From Odiellus spinosus (taxonomy: Eukaryota; Arthropoda; Arachnida; Opiliones; Phalangiidae), in assembly GCA_963920705.1 (NCBI GenBank), contig OY987226.1, positions 33,593,686-33,657,685 on the forward strand: a stretch of 64,000 bases of DNA, in the 5' to 3' direction. The notes below the pieces were generated by a model. It worked only from the letters and a program-made list of their open reading frames with translations, searched no databases and was not told the origin of the DNA. Positions within the stretch are counted from its first letter, which is position 1, and every line of letters starts with the position of its first letter. Shown piece after piece: positions 60,685-64,000 of the stretch. The position numbers and the translations under genes are program-made.

Positions 60685-61960
60685 CTTATTGTATACTAGT
60701 CCAACTAGTACCAGTCTCCGCGATACAAAATTAATATTTTCCCATAATTAGTAATTTCGTAGCGTGGGAAAATGATGACAAAAAGTTTGAGTACACATTC
60801 GATAACACGACCAATTCTTTTTAACTAAATAAATACCAGTAATTGATATCGGATTTCTCGCGGGTACATACACTCGTATTATACAAAAAAAGAGGCTGCT
60901 TCGCACCCTTAAAAAGGCCTCTTTATCCGATTCGGGTCAAACCCGTGAAGGGACACGAATTAATTGTTAGCGAAAGATAAATTTAAAGATTAAAAGTTTA
61001 AATAAAAATGGTTTCGCAGGAGCAAGCGGTTGTCATTGGTTAAAAAGATAAAATAATAATTAGTATACGAAATAAAGGTATGACTCGAGTAAATAGATTA
61101 TATCAAAATGTTTAATAAAATAAACTTGGGGCTTAACCCTTAAAACCACTATGGGCCAAATAAATAATATCAACAATAATCTAATCCCGCGATCAAGATA
61201 TTTTTCAAGACTTGTCCGAAACTCGGGTCCAAAGGTTCTCCTTCTTAAAATCGTTTCTTCAAGGCTCCCCCCCCCCCCCCAATAAAGCTTGTTAAAAGCT
61301 TGACTTCTGGGAAGCGACCCATTAAGAAAAGGACGTGGGCGCTATCCCTTGATGAATTTCAATGATAGGGTACCCGGTGAAAATTATTTAAAGATGTGTC
61401 CCTCGCGCGCGTGGCGCAATGGACTTCGCGAACGTGAGCTACACACAAAAGATCAGGGGATTCCAACCTTCGGGTACCAGAGAAGAAATAAAAATATAAT
61501 TGCTACCATGCCGCTGTACGTTACGATGGTCAACTGACCATCACCCAATGGTATATTCTCATCAACCCTCTAGAGTAGTCTAAAACAAGGACCTATATTT
61601 ACTCGAAATCAATCAATTTACGACTCCCCATAGAATAACGTACATAGTACGGGACTGCCCTTAAAATACGTCACATGATTTAGGGGGAGTGGTTAGTCTC
61701 TCTGTGACGGACTGTGACGAGAGGGAGGTAGGGGGTATAACGGTCTATGACGTCCCTTTTTTCTTTTTTGTTATACAAAAATATTTTCTATCCTCTTTAG
61801 AAAAATGTGTTCCCACAGTATCCTCCCATTACGCGTGGCAAAGGCGTCGTTTTTATTATTAGTTTGTAGGTCAGGAATGTATCCCCTAGGAAGACTAAGG
61901 GGGATGGAATGACGACCAGTATAGCTGAACCCGTCCGTGGAAAGTCTAAATCTTATAAAA
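60685..61960. other. region between the two receptor genes
   Basis: No firm exon. N-terminal exons of the receptor at 54962-60235 may lie here. A C10 run sits near 61267. At 61412-61490, TGGCGCAATGGAC resembles a Pol III A box and GGGATTCCAACC a degraded B box, a possible tRNA-Arg-like pseudogene or SINE head. Confidence 0.3.
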
Positions 61961-63532
61961 TCAAAAGTCACGGGGTGGCGATTCTTTGGAGCAATAAACT
62001 CCCAATTGTTTCGCGACAATCTCGAAGATTAGACAGAAACAAGCTACGGTGATTCCGGACAACCAGATATAGAACATGATGGACAGTTCGTCGACGGTCA
62101 TGGCGGTGGCTGCGTTCATCTCAGTACCCGCCTCCTTTGCTAATAAGGGTCTAATTTTAACACGAATAGCTGAAGTAATTGTAACGTATTGTCCAGTTTC
62201 CACGTATCTTAGACTCCTATAAAAGAATTTCTAATATTTTAATCTGTTCCTTGGCGTGGATCGAGGAGCGAAACCAGCAGCGAGGGACCGAAAAGCGGAT
62301 CAAGTAGGAGTCTGGATCTGGAACTTGTCAGCTATTCCTACCGAACCCACATCCGGCGTCTTCTCTCAAGATTAAAATTTTAAGGAAGAAATATCGATCC
62401 TCTCGCAAGAAAACTGAATGTGGTCAGACGTAGGAATAGCTTCCGCCGGGAGAATGCATCCCAACAACGAGTGAAATTTTATCCCTTTCCTTATCGCTTA
62501 AATAGGTCTAATACACCACTAAAATAATTAACAAACAAATATTAAACTAGAAATAAATTTAAAACTTAACCGGAAAATAGGTTTAGCGTGGAGATCCGGA
62601 ATTTCCGCTCATTGATGGGTCAGCGACCAATTAGGAAAGGCGAGATCTCCACGAGACTTTCAATAACATTCGATTGGTCACTGACTGTTCAAATTCAGGA
62701 TCTCCGTGAATCCAGCTAAGCCCATTTTCTGAGTTTATTATTTGACTGTAAAACATTTTAATGGAGGACTAGGTCTATTTAAACGAATAAAGATTCGATA
62801 AAAATCAATTGTTGGGGTTGCAATGTCCATTTAAAGAGTTTGAAAAGCAAAATTATAGCCAGTGTGCGCTCGAAAAGATGTTTCCGCGTTTCCAAAGTAA
62901 GGAGATAGCGAAGTTTCGTATCTATTTATTGGTGGTTTGACGGAACTGCCTCTTGTCTAGCACACGTGGCGATTCAAGGTTTAAAATTTCTTACAAATAA
63001 TCAACTCGTTGCAAGATTCTTTTCGGTAGCTTAGAATTAAACATTAATGATAAAAAAGTTTCGAAATACGTCTTTTTCCCGAAGTATAATCTTCGGCCCG
63101 TTTTTTCCAACTTGTTCCGGATATCAGTTTTCTTAAGGATTTTATTCTTTAATACATCTTCGCCACCTATTATGGCGTATTTCGCGTAGCCGTTTGGGAA
63201 AGAATCAAATAAATCGGAATTGTACTCTTCAAAGATTAGCGTATTTTTGTATATTTCATCCATAACTGAGGAAATTTTACGAGAATGATTAACGAAATTT
63301 AGGAAAGCGCCGGAATTTTTATGAATGGCGGGTCTCATTCCGGGATATTTCTTGATATCTTCGAGGGTGTTTACTCGAACCGCGTTGGACACCATCATCT
63401 CGCTCTTCAAGATGCCGGAATAGGCCTTGATCAAGACAGACGTCCCCAGTAACCAACCGCTCAACATCAGCTTCGCCGAAAGTCGCCTCGGGTAAACATC
63501 CGCCGCTATGGGGTCAAGATTGAATTTCATTC
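61961..63532 (-). CDS. Divergent ionotropic (IR-like) receptor, C-terminal two exons
   Basis: Exon 63532-62995 (after ATAATCTAAG, ending GTAAGA) and exon 62216-61961 (after TTTTATAG) join TT+G (Leu) and end in TGA, about 264 aa. The first exon begins near TM3: RRLSAKLMLSGWLLGTSVLI then KAYSGILKSEMMV, the IR equivalent of the YTANL gate region, followed by an S2 lobe (VNTLEDIKKYPGMRPAIH, GYAKYAIIGGEDVL, FNSKLPKRILQRVDYL). The second exon has LAKEAG..TVDELSIMFYIW and the last transmembrane helix LSGITVACFCLIFEIVAKQLG. TM1 and the S1 lobe must lie upstream, beyond 63532 and probably outside the window. It shares strand and architecture with the receptor at 54962-60235, so the two may be an old tandem pair, though their sequences are very different. 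A long fold-back lies in the intron. Confidence 0.82.
62448..62836. mobile_element. Fold-back element with long arms, copy 2
   Basis: Left arm GAATGCATCCCAACAACGAG, TCGCTTAAATAGGTCTAAT and ACAAATATTAAACTAGAAAT; right arm GACTAGGTCTATTTAAACGA and GTTGGGGTTGCAATGTCC. The centre has TAGCGTGGAGATCC / GGATCTCCGTGAATCC. Matches 2738-3128 along most of its length. Confidence 0.75.
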
Positions 63533-63753
63533 CTTAGATTATTTTTCCTAGTTTTTCCTCGCAATGAGCGTGTATTAATTAATACGTGCCCTAAGGATAG
63601 ATAGCGCGGGAACATCTCTTCACTAACGAATCTAAAACTAATCGTAACGAAATTCGAAGAGTTTATTTATATTGGAGCAAACATCTTTTACGATGCCGGC
63701 TTCGAGCGAAAGACAAAAGGTGGGGTCGCCCCAAGAAGTGAATACAAAGACTT

Positions 63754-63820
63754 TTACGTGGAGTGATGACGTCATCACTACACGCTATTACGTGGAGTGA
63801 TGACGTCATCACTACACGCA
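63754..63820. repeat. Tandem pair of CRE-like palindromes
   Basis: ACGTGGAGTGATGACGTCAT then CACTACACGC occurs twice, 34 bp apart. Each copy contains the perfect palindrome AGTGATGACGTCATCACT with a TGACGTCA (CRE) centre. It could bind CREB/ATF-type factors, or be a short element end. It lies upstream of the last two exons of the second receptor, possibly in an intron. Confidence 0.7.
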
Positions 63821-64000
63821 AGAATCCATTCAGGTTCCATAAGAATATGGGAGCATAGCTTTAGCCTCTGGTACCATCCTCCCAAACTTTGTAACAAAAG
63901 TTCGTCCGCAATTTTCGCAACATTTGTACGCTTAGATCTTTTTTCGGTCGGCTCCATTTTTATTACCCAAAATATTATGTCAAGGTCGTTAGTGGCGCGG
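63821..64000. other. window edge, no gene seen
   Basis: A minus-strand open frame starts with ATG at about 63959 but stops after roughly 67 codons inside the palindrome pair. I do not recognise it. Confidence 0.25.

Noticed and set aside
61412-61490. tRNA-Arg gene
   Set aside because: A-box-like and weak B-box-like strings are present, but I cannot fold acceptor, anticodon and T stems. Only a degraded tRNA-like sequence is supportable.

Overview
The window looks like a stretch of an arthropod nuclear genome, AT-rich, with short exons and introns full of transposon debris. The arguments are two invertebrate-type ionotropic (IR-like) receptor genes, interstitial TTAGG telomere-type repeats, two members of a Cys/Trp-motif protein family I associate with arthropod genomes, and GT..AG introns whose phases can be matched by hand. 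I cannot name the species or order. There are no prokaryotic, viral or CRISPR features.

Layout. 1-1.7 kb (+): the last two exons of a methyl-CpG-binding-domain (MBD) protein. 4.2-5.9 kb (-): a complete two-exon cytosolic sulfotransferase. 8.5-12.6 kb (-): two tandem paralogues of the Cys/Trp family. 14.1-15.2 kb (-): an intronless ALKBH1-type dioxygenase. 15.8-38.7 kb (+): a tandemly duplicated SDR9C-type short-chain dehydrogenase cluster. Copies 1 (18053-21991) and 3 (36260-38665) are intact four-exon genes of 362 aa. Copy 2 (29105-35125) is broken by a 14-bp excess in exon 4, and an orphan copy of the 5' flank lies at 24808-25636. 38.9-47.7 kb: an 8.7-kb satellite built on a KpnI-site palindrome. 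48.7-52.0 kb (-): a selenium-binding protein / methanethiol oxidase gene, eight exons found. 52.9-53.3 kb (-): two possible exons of an unrecognised gene. 55.0-60.2 kb (-): seven exons of an IR-like glutamate receptor ligand-binding/channel core. 62.0-63.5 kb (-): the last two exons of a second, divergent receptor.

At least eight families of short terminal-inverted-repeat elements (MITEs) sit in introns and spacers, several nested, with readable target-site duplications. Three families unrelated in sequence all have CA...TG ends and exact 7-bp duplications. There are also fold-backs made of short repeated phrases, two of them carrying TTAGG tracts, and three minisatellites.

The genes do not form a pathway. 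They are scattered single genes plus local tandem duplications (dehydrogenases, Cys/Trp family, receptors). Exon boundaries were derived by eye from splice sites, reading phase and family knowledge. No alignment, search or transcript data was used.
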